Shown here: in pieces, positions 19,711 through 31,700 of the stretch
Position numbering within the stretch: position 1 is the first letter of the stretch
Layout of the letters: every line of letters begins with the position of its first letter
From: Quercus robur
Lineage: Eukaryota; Streptophyta; Magnoliopsida; Fagales; Fagaceae
Direction: 5' to 3'
DNA: 64,000 nt
NCBI RefSeq assembly: GCF_932294415.1
Contig: NC_065541.1
Location: forward strand, 67,176,695 to 67,240,694
Notes under the pieces: generated by a model
Seen by the model: only the letters and a program-made list of their open reading frames with translations
Told to the model about the DNA's origin: nothing
The model's database searches: none
Program-made: the position numbers and the translations under genes

Positions 19711-22340
19711 TGCATTGTTTTTTTTTTTTTTTTTTTTTTTAAAGGTTAGTTTGTGACTTTTAGAATAAGTTACAATTTACAAGAAGTAAAATTTGTTGCA
19801 ACTTGGAATTGCGATTTAGGATTAATTCGATTGATCTATTTGTTGCTACTCTTTTGTTTTTGTTTTCTTTTTCTTTTTTCTTTTTTCTTTTTTTAGATGA
19901 TTAGAAATTTAGAATATATTTAAGTGACCTGCAGCTCGAACTCCTCCACATTGCCCTAGCCCTCAAGCACCCGCTAAAGCACTTTATTGTTCTTTTGGTG
20001 ATCTATTTGTTTCAATTCATGGTGTTTTTCCATCAGGAAAAAATCCTGGCTTTTTTTTTTTTTTTTTTCTTACCAATAAATATAGGACACATAATAGTAA
20101 TACTAGTTTTGGATAAAATTTTGTTGGGAATTGAAAAAGTTTTGATGGATTTTTTAATATCTGATAAAATATCTTCAAAATCAGATTTGTTGACCCTATA
20201 TATATATATATATATATAAATTCATGATGTTTCAAATCATTGATTTGTTTGATCTCTATTTGTTTGCAACTGAGATTGGATATGGTTTGGTCTTGGGCCG
20301 GGGATTGCTATTACTAACACACAATTCAAAAGATAAAATTTTGGGCGTGGGCTTAGACGTTGGCCATTTTTTTTTTTGAAATATAATAACAACACGCTGT
20401 TAATTATCAATTTGAACCCCTTTTTTCGCTAGACCTCCAAGCACTTTGTGTATGAAGATGTGTCAATTTAGCTACAAAGTCTTTCGTTGTTGTCCATATT
20501 TAATGAGATAGCTCTAGTCCAATACAATTACCTATTCTTAAACCAAGACCCAGACCGAATATAGGTATTCTCAAATAATTTATTTCATGTTCCAACTTCC
20601 AAGTATCAAATTTAATTCACTTCGTATAATGTTAGGATGTATGATATATGTAAGGTTTGTATCAATCCTAATTTGGAAGCATTTTGTTGTTTTTGTAATT
20701 TGGGTGATGAGTATTGCACTAGAGTGATGTTTGACTTTGAGTCACATGCTTCAGTGAAAAAATGCTGTGTTATGACGTGGATAGCCCTAATGTACCCAGA
20801 GCTACCCTAGGTTTAAATCAGCAAGGTCGATGACCACACATTTGAGACCTTTTTTTGTTAAGGAAAAAAAAAGAGTGGCATTTGAGGTCTTTTTCCGATT
20901 TGGCACATGTTTAAACTAGATTGGGCTTTCTTGTTAACCCAGATTTAGTTTTGGGAGTTGAAACTGCAACTCGCTTTTACATCAATGGTGAGGAAGGTTG
21001 GTGGTGCGTCTTTGAGGAAGCTCTCAACAAAACTGCAAAACAATGGAAAAACTGTAGCCACAGTTTAGAGAATTGGGTGTTAGCTTCAAAGGCAAAGGAA
21101 AGATGACAGTAGTCTGATGAAGGGAAAAAATGATCATCTTTTGTGCACTCAGTCAAAGAGATAGGGCGTAATATAAAAAAGGAAAGGCATAGTCAAAGTA
21201 AATAATTTCCTCTTTTATGAAAAGTTTGGCCAAGAAAAATATAATGCTCATAAATGAGGATTAAATATGATGTTATATAAATGTATATAATTCATTACAT
21301 ATATAAATTTGAGAAATATTATGTGTACAACATTTTCACTTCAAATTTTAAGTAGTAGGTTTTTATTAGTGCATAAAAAAGTAATTTTAGTTGTGAGTTC
21401 AAATTAAAACTAATAACAACTTACCATCTAAAATATGTTGTGAAAATGTCGTCTACGGTAGTAAAACTTCTATTTAAATTCAATTGAAATAGTTGCTAAA
21501 TATTTTTAAAAATAATTTGCTAACGTCTTTTGGTTTTTTTTTTTTGTATCAAAGCATTTTAGAACTCTCTCTGGTCGAGTCTTCAGAGTTCAGACACTAG
21601 GTATGCTCTCTCTCACTCTCTTGGTTGGCTGATGATTCATATGGTTACCTTGCTTGTGTGATATGATTCTGCTATGCAGTTTAATAATAATTCGTTCAGT
21701 TAATTTTTTTCATAAAATAAGAAGATATGGGATTGGGGAATCCTATATCATATCAAATCTATGTAATATAATCTATTAATTAATAGAAGAAGATATGCGA
21801 TTGGGGATCTTTTCCAATTTTCTTCTCCTTTTGTTTTAGGATGCATCAAACTATGATCTGAATTCATGCTTTGATAGACACGGGTATTGTAGCCCTAATT
21901 TTGTAGGAGTGTGTATATATTCTTTAAAAAAAATAAATGTATATAAATGTTTTTATCATCTATAGAGAGAGATATTGGTATTTTTTATATAGCTTAGGTA
22001 CAACCGTACAACTACTAAAATATAAAATTTTGTTAGATAATTCAATTTACCCTTATGTGCGATATATGATCAGTGCAAACTGCATAGTACACTGTACACC
22101 AAGTGTTTCAAATAATTTCTCAGTATAATTAAAACCAAAATAGTGACAAAGCTAAAAGTATGCATAATGCATCCTCTCTCTTTCCTTTCTTTTCTTTTTT
22201 AATTTTTTTTTTATGCATTCTAGTGAAGACCTTTGAGGGAAATAAAAACCTTTAAGTATGGGATTGGAAAATCTATTTAAATCTATTATTATTATTTAAG
22301 GTGGTGTTTTTTTATTTATTGTGCACGTAAGTATTTGGAT
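19711..22340. other. AT-rich intergenic stretch
   Basis: Poly-T runs at 19719-19740 and 20054-20069 and a (TA)n run at 20199-20217 are visible. One MITE lies at 21311-21475 (listed separately). I see no supported gene; the short frame at 20921-21106 has no recognisable features. Confidence 0.4.
21311..21475 (+). mobile_element. Short MITE, about 165 bp, paired with 35729
   Basis: The left end is GAGAAATATTATGTGTACAA then CATTTTCAC. The right end, reverse-complemented, is GAAGTTTTACTACCGTAGAC then GACATTTTCAC. The interior GTAGGTTTTTATTAG and AAAAAAGTAATTTTAG parallels the element at 35729 (GGGTAAAAAAGTAATTTAAG). It is a non-coding, imperfect inverted-repeat element. Confidence 0.5.
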
Positions 22341-22349
22341 TTCTGTTTT

Positions 22350-22640
22350 AGTGTATGTTTGGATAGCAAATCTCACGTCTGCGTCCGCGTTTTCCCTTTT
22401 TTTTCTTTTTTTTTTCCAGCAGCATATTGTTGACTTTTCAGTCATGAACAGTAACTTATATACTGTTCACGGGTCCCACAAACTCCACTTTTTATCAACT
22501 TTTTCATTAAAAATGGGTCCCACGGTACTATTTACACATTTAAAAATTATTTTGCTACAGTGATTTCAAGTTTTTTGCTTTTTTGGTTTGCTCATGTTAT
22601 GTGTTTTAACTGGGTTATGTGTACTTATGTTTGGATGTTT
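22350..22640 (-). mobile_element. MITE related to 15163 and to window position 1
   Basis: It contains GTATGTTTGGATAGCAAATC, GAACAGTAACTTATATACTG, GGGTCCCAC (twice), GGTACTATTTACACATTTAA and ATTATTTTGCTACAGTG, which match the two other copies in reverse orientation. The right boundary is blurred by a second TATGTTTGGATGTTTTTTGA block near 22630. Confidence 0.5.
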
Positions 22641-23006
22641 TTTGAACCCTTTTTTTTTTTTTTTTTTTAAAGAATTATGGCAGATGTGGACTATGAGAAA
22701 ATAGTCTTTTCAGACTATGAGGAATACGATTCCAAGTTTAAAAAATGAAAAAGCCAAACTCAAATCTAATCTTGAAAAACAAAAAAAAAATTGAACCTAA
22801 GCCCGTGAATTATATAATACTGGACCCAATATGTACAACATTTGATCCCGACGAATCTCTAAAACAACGCGAAAAATTTATGGAGTCATCAGGTTATAGT
22901 GTCAAGTACTATCAGCCCAACACTATGAGGTATGTTCTCTCTCTCTCGTTTGTGTATAGTAGTAGAAAAAAAATGGGGTTTAATCAACTTAACTTGTTTG
23001 TTGACA

Positions 23007-23048
23007 CCCCCCTCTTCTGCGAGGGTGGTTTCTCAAAAAAAAAAAAAA
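23007..23048 (+). mobile_element. 42 bp A-tailed insertion with 15 bp TSD in a pseudogene intron
   Basis: ACTTGTTTGTTGACA occurs at 22992-23006 and 23049-23063. Between the copies lies CCCCCTCTTCTGCGAGGGTG, then GTTTCTC and an A-run. This is the structure of a target-primed retroposon insertion that kept only the last few dozen bases of its template. Confidence 0.75.
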
Positions 23049-23137
23049 ACTTGTTTGTTGACATTGTTGTGCAGCTTCTTGAAGATGAACACAAGAAATA
23101 TTCTTCCTACGCCCGAATGTTGATAACATGCTACAAT

Positions 23138-23655
23138 TAAGAGGTGTGCAGCCAACCCATCAACCCGTCCAAACTGACTCGACCTAACCCAACCCGGTGG
23201 GTTGGGTCGGTTTTTAGGGTTTGGTGGGCTGGGTTGGGTTACGGATTTTTTTTTTAATAGTGGGTTGGGTTGGGTTCGGGTCATAAAATTCCAAACCCGA
23301 CCTGACCCACTCATATATTTAAATATATTATATAATTAATAATTTAAAAAAAATATATCCAGCTTTTCCTATCATATATAAAAGCCAATTAATTCACACA
23401 AACTCTAGTAAATTACTATTGTTGTATAGTCATTAGTATTGTCTACCTTTAAAGAGTTACATTGATATTAATCTTTGGGTTTTTTTTAATATATTTATAT
23501 TTATATTTTTTTCTACTCAATTTAATAATAATAATAATAAAATTGTCCAACCCATGAGTTCAACCCGACCTATGTGGGTTGGGTTGAATTTTTTTTAACC
23601 CACTGCAGTGGGTTAGGTCCAAAAATCCCCTCAACTCGACCTATGCATACCCCTA
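23138..23655 (+). mobile_element. hAT-type MITE, 518 bp, inserted in a coding exon
   Basis: The 8 bp GCTACAAT at 23130-23137 is repeated at 23656-23663, the target-site duplication length of hAT elements. The terminal repeats are TAAGAGGTGTGCA and, reverse-complemented, TAGGGGTATGCA, close to the common plant hAT TAGGGGTGTGCA end. The interior is rich in GGGTTGGGT and its complement and contains the palindrome CCCACTGCAGTGGG. Removing the insertion restores an open frame in exon 2 of the host pseudogene. Confidence 0.85.
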
Positions 23656-25801
23656 GCTACAATGAAGAGAAGGTTTGTTTTTCCTTCTCAATACGTATTA
23701 TGGTTAGTGGTGGAGGCTGATTTTTTTTTTTTGAGTAAATAGTAATATTTATTAGAACACACGCGAAAATAGTAATATTAGTGTTTTAAACTGGGTTTAT
23801 AATGAAAGTTTTTGACTTTTCGTTGATTTCCTCTACTTTGCTTCATAATCTTCTAAAATCGCACATTTTTCATGTTTTAATCAAGTCTAATTTATGTTTT
23901 TCAATTGAATTTAAATTCTATAAAAACTCCTTACAAAACTTCCTATATTCATTGCTCCATTAGAAATCTTATTGCATCATATATAAAAGCCAATTAATTC
24001 ACACAAACTCTAGTAAATTACTATTGTTGTATAGTCATTAGTATTGTCTACCTTTAAAGAGTTACATTGATATTAATCTTTGGGTTTTTTTTAATATATT
24101 TATATTTATATTTTTTCTACTCAATTTAATAATAATAATAATAAAATTGTCCAACCCATGAGTTCAACCCGACCTATGTGGGTTGGGTTGAATTTTTTTT
24201 AACCCACTGCAGTGGGTTAGGTCCAAAAATCCCCTCAACTCGACCTATGCATACCCCTAGCTACAATGAAGAGAAGGTTTGTTTTTCCTTCTCAATACGT
24301 ATTATGGTTAGTGGTGGAGGCTGATTTTTTTTTTTTTTGAGTAAATAGTAATATTTATTAGAACACACGCGAAAATAGTAATATTAGTGTTTTAAACTAG
24401 GTTTATAATGAAAGTTTTTGACTTTTCGTTGATTTCCTCTACTTTGCTTCATAATCTTCTAAAATCGCACATTTTTCATGTTTTAATCAAGTCTAATTTA
24501 TGTTTTTCAATTGAATTTAAATTCTATAAAAACTCCTTACAAAACTTCCTATATTCATTGCTCCATTAGAAATCTTATTGCATCATATATAAAAGCCAAT
24601 TAATTCACACAAACTCTAGTAAATTACTATTGTTGTATAGTCATTAGTATTGTCTACCTTTAAAGAGTTACATTGATATTAATCTTTGGGTTTTTTTTAA
24701 TATATTTATATTTATATTTTTTTCTACTCAATTTAATAATAATAATAATAAAATTGTCCAACCCATGAGTTCAACCCGACCTATGTGGGTTGGGTTGAAT
24801 TTTTTTTAACCCACTGCAGTGGGTTAGGTCCAAAAATCCCCTCAACTCGACCTATGCATACCCCTAGCTACAATGAAGAGAAGGTTTGTTTTTCCTTCTC
24901 AATACGTATTATGGTTAGTGGTGGAGGCTGATTTTTTTTTTTTTTGAGTAAATAGTAATATTTATTAGAACACACGCGAAAATAGTAATATTAGTGTTTT
25001 AAACTAGGTTTATAATGAAAGTTTTTGACTTTTCGTTGATTTCCTCTACTTTGCTTCATAATCTTCTAAAATCGCACATTTTTCATGTTTTAATCAAGTC
25101 TAATTTATGTTTTTCAATTGAATTTAAATTCTATAAAAACTCCTTACAAAACTTCCTATATTCATTGCTCCATTAGAAATCTTATTGCATCATATATAAA
25201 AGCCAATTAATTCACACAAACTCTAGTAAATTACTATTGTTGTATAGTCATTAGTATTGTCTACCTTTAAAGAGTTACATTGATATTAATCTTTGGGTTT
25301 TTTTTAATATATTTATATTTATATTTTTTTCTACTCAATTTAATAATAATAATAATAAAATTGTCCAACCCATGAGTTCAACCCGACCTATGTGGGTTGG
25401 GTTGAATTTTTTTTAACCCACTGCAGTGGGTTAGGTCCAAAAATCCCCTCAACTCGACCTATGCATACCCCTAGCTACAATGAAGAGAAGGTTTGTTTTT
25501 CCTTCTCAATACGTATTATGGTTAGTGGTGGAGGCTGATTTTTTTTTTTTTTTGAGTAAATAGTAATATTTATTAGAACACACGCGAAAATAGTAATATT
25601 AGTGTTTTAAACTAGGTTTATAATGAAAGTTTTTGACTTTTCGTTGATTTCCTCTACTTTGCTTCATAATCTTCTAAAATCGCACATTTTTCATGTTTTA
25701 ATCAAGTCTAATTTATGTTTTTCAATTGAATTTAAATTCTATAAAAACTCCTTACAAAACTTCCTATATTCATTGCTCCATTAGAAATCTTATTGCATCA
25801 T
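23372..25801 (+). repeat. Four-copy tandem array, 605-608 bp per copy
   Basis: The copies begin at 23372, 23977, 24583 and 25190, and the array ends near 25801. Each copy holds the right 284 bases of the hAT-type MITE, its GCTACAAT duplication, the nine-base exon end GAAGAGAAG, the donor and about 310 bases of intron. The copies are almost identical; the differences I see are T-run lengths (12, 14, 14, 15 after CTGA; 7, 6, 7, 7 before CTACTC) and one G/A in AAACT(G/A)GGTTTATAATG. The base TCATAT is present at the left edge (in the MITE) and at the right edge (in the intron). Confidence 0.95.
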
Positions 25802-26826
25802 ATTTTCTTAAATGGAAGAATAAATAATTTTATATTCAAAATTTCAAACACAATTACCTATTAATACATACACAGTCATATTTTTCTTAAGTCTTATTGC
25901 ATCATATATAAAAGATCATATTTTCTAGAATTTTCTCGTGCATTGCATGAGTTACTAATTTGTGTAAACTTATCGTATGTATTATTTCCCTGTATAGAAT
26001 ATATATGATCAATTCTAACTAATATGTTCACGATTCATAATTGACCCTAACATTTTGTGATTAAGGTTTTGTTTGCTGTTATTGTTGTTTTATTATAAAT
26101 TTTCTTGAATATAAGAAAATTTCATTAAATCAATTTTATATAATTCAAGAAAAAATTCATTTCATTAAGTCATGTTCGATCAATTGTCCTTTGAATTATG
26201 TTAATAACAATTAAATTGAAGATTAAATATTGAAGTATAATTGTAGATTTAGAATGAATAAAATAAAGACGAATAAAATGAAGATGAATAATTTATGTAA
26301 TAAAAATAGAATAACTTTCACTTTTTATGCACCACACATAACATATTAATTTATAATATACGAAAATATAATAATAATCATACCAAATGAAATACTTTAG
26401 GCTTCGTTTGGTAGAGTATTAAACAACACATTTTTAATTTTTAAACAATATTACATACTTTTCTATGCACTTTTTCACTCACACGTATTTAAAAAAAAAT
26501 AAAAACAACGTTATTAAAAGAATTTAAGAACTTGTCCCAACTCTATAAACAGAAAATACGCTTTATAGCTCTTTATTAATCGTTAACCATGAACATTTGG
26601 TGTAGAGTACAAATTTTGAGTTTGTGAGACTTGCGAACGCGATGGTATTCGTTTCGAGGCAAAGCCCATCAGTGCCGATCCTGCGACAACCTTTGAAGGT
26701 TTTATGTTTGAGGACTTGTACTACCCTGGTAAAGTGTGGCCTCGTAGTTGTCGAAAACTAAAGCCAATGGAGCTCATGGAGGATGAGGTCGTAGCTTCCA
26801 ATTCTGGATATCACGTTGGAAACTAA

Positions 26827-28720
26827 CTCAAGCTGCTGGATTATTAACTTCATGATTATTCTTTTTTTCTCTTTTTTCCTTTAAGGTGCTGTTTTGGTGT
26901 GGCATTTCTGCTACCCTCCTAGATCTTATTTTCAGTAAAAGGAAATTTATAAAGATTGAATTTTTTGCATTATCTGCAAGAGGAATTGATGAGTAGTTTT
27001 TCAATGATTTTACGATCTATGACACTGCAGTCATTAAGCCAATACAGCTTTTTCTATTGAGTGGTCATCCACTTTACTTTTGTATTGCAGGAATTACAAT
27101 GAGTAACTTTTATACCGAAAGTTATCTCTATCAAAAGTACTACTTACAACCTTTCCAATAACACATATATATAGGGCCTTCAAAGTCTATAGAATTCCAA
27201 AGAAGAAATGAGTAGCATTATTCAATTGGCTATTGATTCAGTGCGGTGATGAGATGACCATCAAGACAAAAGCTGAATTTTGATAGTATAGTGCTATACG
27301 TAAGTTTCAATTCCAGGATACTTGCTGCCAATGTAAGGCTACAGCAACCAAATAGTGTAGGATAACCCTACATGCTAGGAGATATTTCACAACAAATATA
27401 TCATTATTATTATTGCATTACATATGAAGAACATAATATCATCATCATTATTATTGCAATCAAAGTACAAGTAAAGTTGTAATGCTAAATGCTATTATTT
27501 ACAATTACTGCAATTTGCGAACCTTTATACCATGACGGCATGACCTGTTTTCTTTCATGTTCTCCAAAGAACTTACATGTGACAGAAGGATTCAACATAA
27601 CTAGTTCAAAACATTAACTTCGAGTATGAATCCGGACAGCAATATGTTAAATTGTTTATCAAGATGCAATTGGTTTACCTTCCCAGATCCTCCTGAGTTC
27701 GGTTTCATGCTAATATGTGTTAGACCTTCTACAAGCAAGCTGAGATCTTCTTTATTATTTCTACCTCCACCTTTTTATGTAGACTTTTTTTTTGGGGGGG
27801 TAAAAATATAGACTTTAACTACATAAGGTTGCTATTGCAAAGACTCTCAATACTAAACGTTTTTACATGATAGGGAGGGGGATTTGAATTTTGAACCCAA
27901 GTCATTTTCATTGAAAGCATTAGGCAATGCCATGATAAAAATATAAAGACTTATTAGTTGACTTTGCTATTGGGGTGTCTTTGACAAACCCACCAAGGGT
28001 AAGCCAATCTTAAAAAGAAGGTTTTTTAGTAATTCTCACAAGAAGTTCAACTAGATATTCATCCATACCTAGAGGAATTAGTTTGTAGCTCTATAATGAA
28101 ATTCAATTCATAAAATCTTAATAAATCACTCCAACCCTGTAATAATTAGTAACATGTAACTGTAAATAACCCTCTTAATAATCAAAGTGATCGAGTTTAG
28201 GTGGCGTGGAGGGGGAGTATGGTGTGGGATAAGAAATTAGAAACGCGTGGGAAAATTGTGAGATGGCGTGGCATTGTTGGGTTTGAAATAAAAGTCCCTC
28301 CACTTCTCCAACCTTATTTGAATTTGAAAACACACCCACGTTGTTGCCCTCCAAAAAAACAATGACTTAATAATAATAAACTCTGAAACACTAATTAGTA
28401 ATTGAATCACCTACTACTGAGAGACAACCTTCGGCGTTTGCAAATTGCAAAGCGCGCTCTCCCTCTCCAATTCAAATCCAAATCCAAATTAACACTACTT
28501 TTACTACTAATCAAATCCCCAAAAACAAAGATTATCTCAGCCCTAGCCCACCAGATCAACCAAGTTTCAATCTTTATCTCCGCATACAACAATAACAAAG
28601 ATTCATTTTTGTTCTTGACCCATTTGATATTTTCTCATATTTTTGTCAATTCTGAAGTCCACAAGCCAGATTTGTTTGTTTTGATAAAAGGGTGTGAGTG
28701 CCAAAAGTATTGTGTTTGAA
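26827..28720. other. Intergenic stretch and upstream region of the gene at 28721
   Basis: No supported gene. A segment at about 27866-27950 resembles a degraded tRNA-derived SINE on the minus strand (GGTTCAAAATTC as a box B-like motif and TGGCATTGCC nearby). The ~320 bases before 28721, lower in AT and rich in CT, are probably the promoter and 5' UTR of the next gene. Confidence 0.35.
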
Positions 28721-31700
28721 ATGAAAACGAAGGATCATGGGGAGCGCTCTTTATTGATACCCAGATCGGATTCAAAGGTAGGTTGGTTGGTTCCCTCTTG
28801 CTCTTGTGTTATTTTTGTTTCTTTAGGTACATGTTTTTTATTTCTTGATTTTGGGTTGTTATAGATTGTGAGTGAGAAGCGGGGCAGTGCTGGATTCGAA
28901 GAAAAATGTGATCTTTCTCGTAAGCGGGTTAAAATGCGAGATCTTGAATCAGTGTGTAGGTCTGAAGGCAAGTCTTATTTCAATCTTTGAATTTTCTTAT
29001 TGGTTTTGGAAATTAGTGGAAAAAAGGGTCTTGATTGGTTAATATTGAGTCAGAAACGTATTGCAAAGAAGCTTAGTTGCTTAAGTTAATAATTTTTTGT
29101 CTAGGTTTCTAAATTGTAGCAGTATTTTGCACTCCTCTTTCAGTTGAATTTTTTGCCCCTGCTGTGTATTCAATTTGGTGGACAATGAGCATTGCCAGTT
29201 TATTCTCTTCTGATTAAATAATATATTTAGAGTTCTGATGAAGCAGTTTGTGCACTTAATTAATTTTTTTTTTTTAAAACTAGAATAGAAGTTGATCCAA
29301 AAAGAAAAGAGGAAGTTATGAATTACAGATAATGATGTTTAAGCACGTTACATGGGTTGCACATTTGGTTTGATTTTGAGACACAAATATAACGTATGTA
29401 CCCTACCTTTTCTGTTTCTTATGTTACTTTCTTGGTTTCCTATCTAGGACAGTGGATTTAAGCTGTTCAAAAGTAGTTAATTCTTGCATTTATGCCACAG
29501 GAATCAATGTCCATTTTCAAAAATCATTGAAAAACAAAGAGTTTGGTGATCAGTCTCCATTTGGTGAAGAAGAGATGTCCCAAGTTACCGAGGTGCCTAT
29601 AACATCTGACTTGGATGCTTCTCAAGCTGAGAAAACTGGAAATAACTTATTTCCAATAGCAGCCAATCTTGCCCATGGACCACTAGATCTCAATGCTGAA
29701 GCTTGTGCTGCCAAACATTCTGTCTTCAATGATTCTCAGAAATGCGCTGAGAATTCTGGCAAACTATCTTTGCTTCAGAACCATGGGAGAGAAAATAACA
29801 ATATTTGTGTAACCTCCAGAGGCATTAGCTTGGATCTTAATGCAGAAGATGTCTCTAGCTCTGTGAACCAGGACACATCTTATCCTTTCAAAATTCATGA
29901 ACATTCAAAGTCAAGAGATGTCTCTGAGTGTGGGAGTACCGTGGAGGGAGATGAAGATCCACTACGGCGTTGGAGGGAGATGAAGCAAAATGGTTTTCTC
30001 TCATCTTCTCATGGAGGCATACCAATGCCAAAGCAACGGACAAGGAAAAGCAAAAGTGATGTGATCAAGAAAAAGATGGAGCTTGCAAAGAGAGAACAAG
30101 TGGATCGGTTCACTAAGATTGCTGCTCCTAGTGGATTGCTCAATGGATTGAACCCTGGGATTATAAACCATGTGAGAAACAAAAAACAGGTCCACTCCAT
30201 TATTGAGGCCCTTGTGAGGTCTGAAAAACTCGAAAATGGCAAGGTTGGAAGCAAACATGCAGCTCAGCTAAATAGTGAAAGTACAGAAGCTGCCAACAGA
30301 AAGGACCTGGAAAATGTGGATGATTCAGGAACACAAGAAGTCAGCTTTTCTCATGATGATGGATCATTATGTTCTTTGTCCGGGATCAGGCATACAAGAG
30401 GATATCCTGTAGCAATGAGTAAATCAGGCACAGGTGGACATTGTGATCCAAGTATGGTAGAGAGGATTTGTGGTAAAACTTGTGACTCGGACTCCACCCT
30501 TGTCAGTCAAGACTACATGCTAGAGCTGAAGTTATCATCATCAAATCAGGCATCCGAGAATGCTGGCCCTTTGCCTAATGAGGAATCAGCAGCAAACTTT
30601 GCCAGCTCTATAAAGGGTTAGTATACAATTTTCTTTACAACTTTGTTTCTTTGATTGCTTCAAATGTCTACTGCATTCTTTATTTCATTTTCACAAATTT
30701 AATTGAAAAAATAGAAAATGATCTGCTGAAGAAATTTGTATTTTGTTGGGAGCATGGTAGTTGTTTGAGTGTACAACAGGAAAATGTGTTAGTTCCACGG
30801 GTTATAAGTTGGATTGAAGATGAGGTGATATTATAGCAATTAGGCATAAGTATTTCAAAGTTATTAAAGTTGGGTTTAATGTGGCAATGAAAAAGAAAAA
30901 GCACCTCAGCTGATAACAATGCTTTTTTTTTTTGTCAGCTGCTGATGTTGCTTCTCAATGGTTGGAACTTCTTCATCAAGATATTAAAGGACGCCTTTCA
31001 GGTAATGCTCTTTTCACCACCGTGCAGGATCATTGTGAGTTTTTTTTATTGTTTATTATTATTATTATTTTTTCCTCACCTGTTTGTGAGTGCTTTACTT
31101 ACTTTTTTTTTTGATAATGTATATTGTTCTTCAAATACAGCATTGCGGCGTAGTAAGAAGAGAGTTCGAGCTGTAATTACTACAGAGTTGCCTTTCCTGA
31201 TGTCAAAAGAATTCTCATTTAATCAGGAGAATGAGAACTCTACTGATAAATTTTCTAATAGTGCAAGTGCTGACATGCATCATGCAAGATGGAGCACAAT
31301 GTTTGATCAGATGGAGAAAGCGCTTACTGAAGAAGAGAAACAACTTGTGAGTATATCAAAGTGATTGTTCTGTTTCATTTGCAGAATTATTCTGGCCGTA
31401 TCTGAAACAATGAAATTCCCACCCTTACTATCTGCCACATAGGCATGCTTTGTATGCTCTGTCAACAAACTTGGGACACACAATTTACCTTATGTGAATC
31501 TTTTCTCCAACTATTTGGCTTCTTATTTTTCTTTCTTTTCTTTTCTTTAACCTAGCAATTCTTGCCTTTTTAAGTAAAATAATTAAAAAAAACCTCAATT
31601 TGCTCAATGGAAAAGTAGGAATGAATTTCTGGCTAATTAACTGCTTTATGATCATGAATTTCAGGAAAGTTGGTTGAACCAAGTAAAAGAAATGCAGCTG

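Larger units (their letters stand above)
22677..26826 (+). pseudogene. Degenerate host gene, cystatin/UPF0725-like at best, split by several insertions
   Basis: Three exon-like pieces are visible. The first (22677-22929) reads MADVDYEKIVFSDYEEYDSK and, after a one-base shift in an A-run near 22740-22746, KPVNYIILDPICTTFDPDES and EKFMESSGYSVKYYQPNTM before a gtatgt donor. The second starts after gtgcag at 23075 (LLEDEHKKYSSYARMLITCY), is cut at 23137 by a hAT-type MITE, and resumes NEEK at 23664 before a gtttgt donor at 23673. The last (26606-26826) begins STNFEFVRLANA and, after another frameshift, ends GIRFEAKPIS, EGFMFEDLYYPGKVWP and CRKLKPMELMEDEVVASNSG. The exon 1/exon 2 phases also disagree. 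The layout and the FEA...CRKLKP pattern recall plant cystatin-like UPF0725 proteins, but that is a weak guess. The gene is not functional as it stands. Confidence 0.6.

Noticed and set aside
20921-21106. 61-codon frame with Trp-rich sequence (GEEGWWCVFEEALN)
   Set aside because: Too short, without splice context or a family match that I know; left as intergenic.
23372-25801. CRISPR-like regular spacing
   Set aside because: The units are 605-608 bp, contiguous and nearly identical, with no spacers, in a plant genome; this is a tandem duplication.
28960-28975. GC-AG intron as the main splice of exon 2
   Set aside because: It would put a stop codon a few codons into exon 3, while the GT donor nine bases upstream keeps a 605-codon frame.
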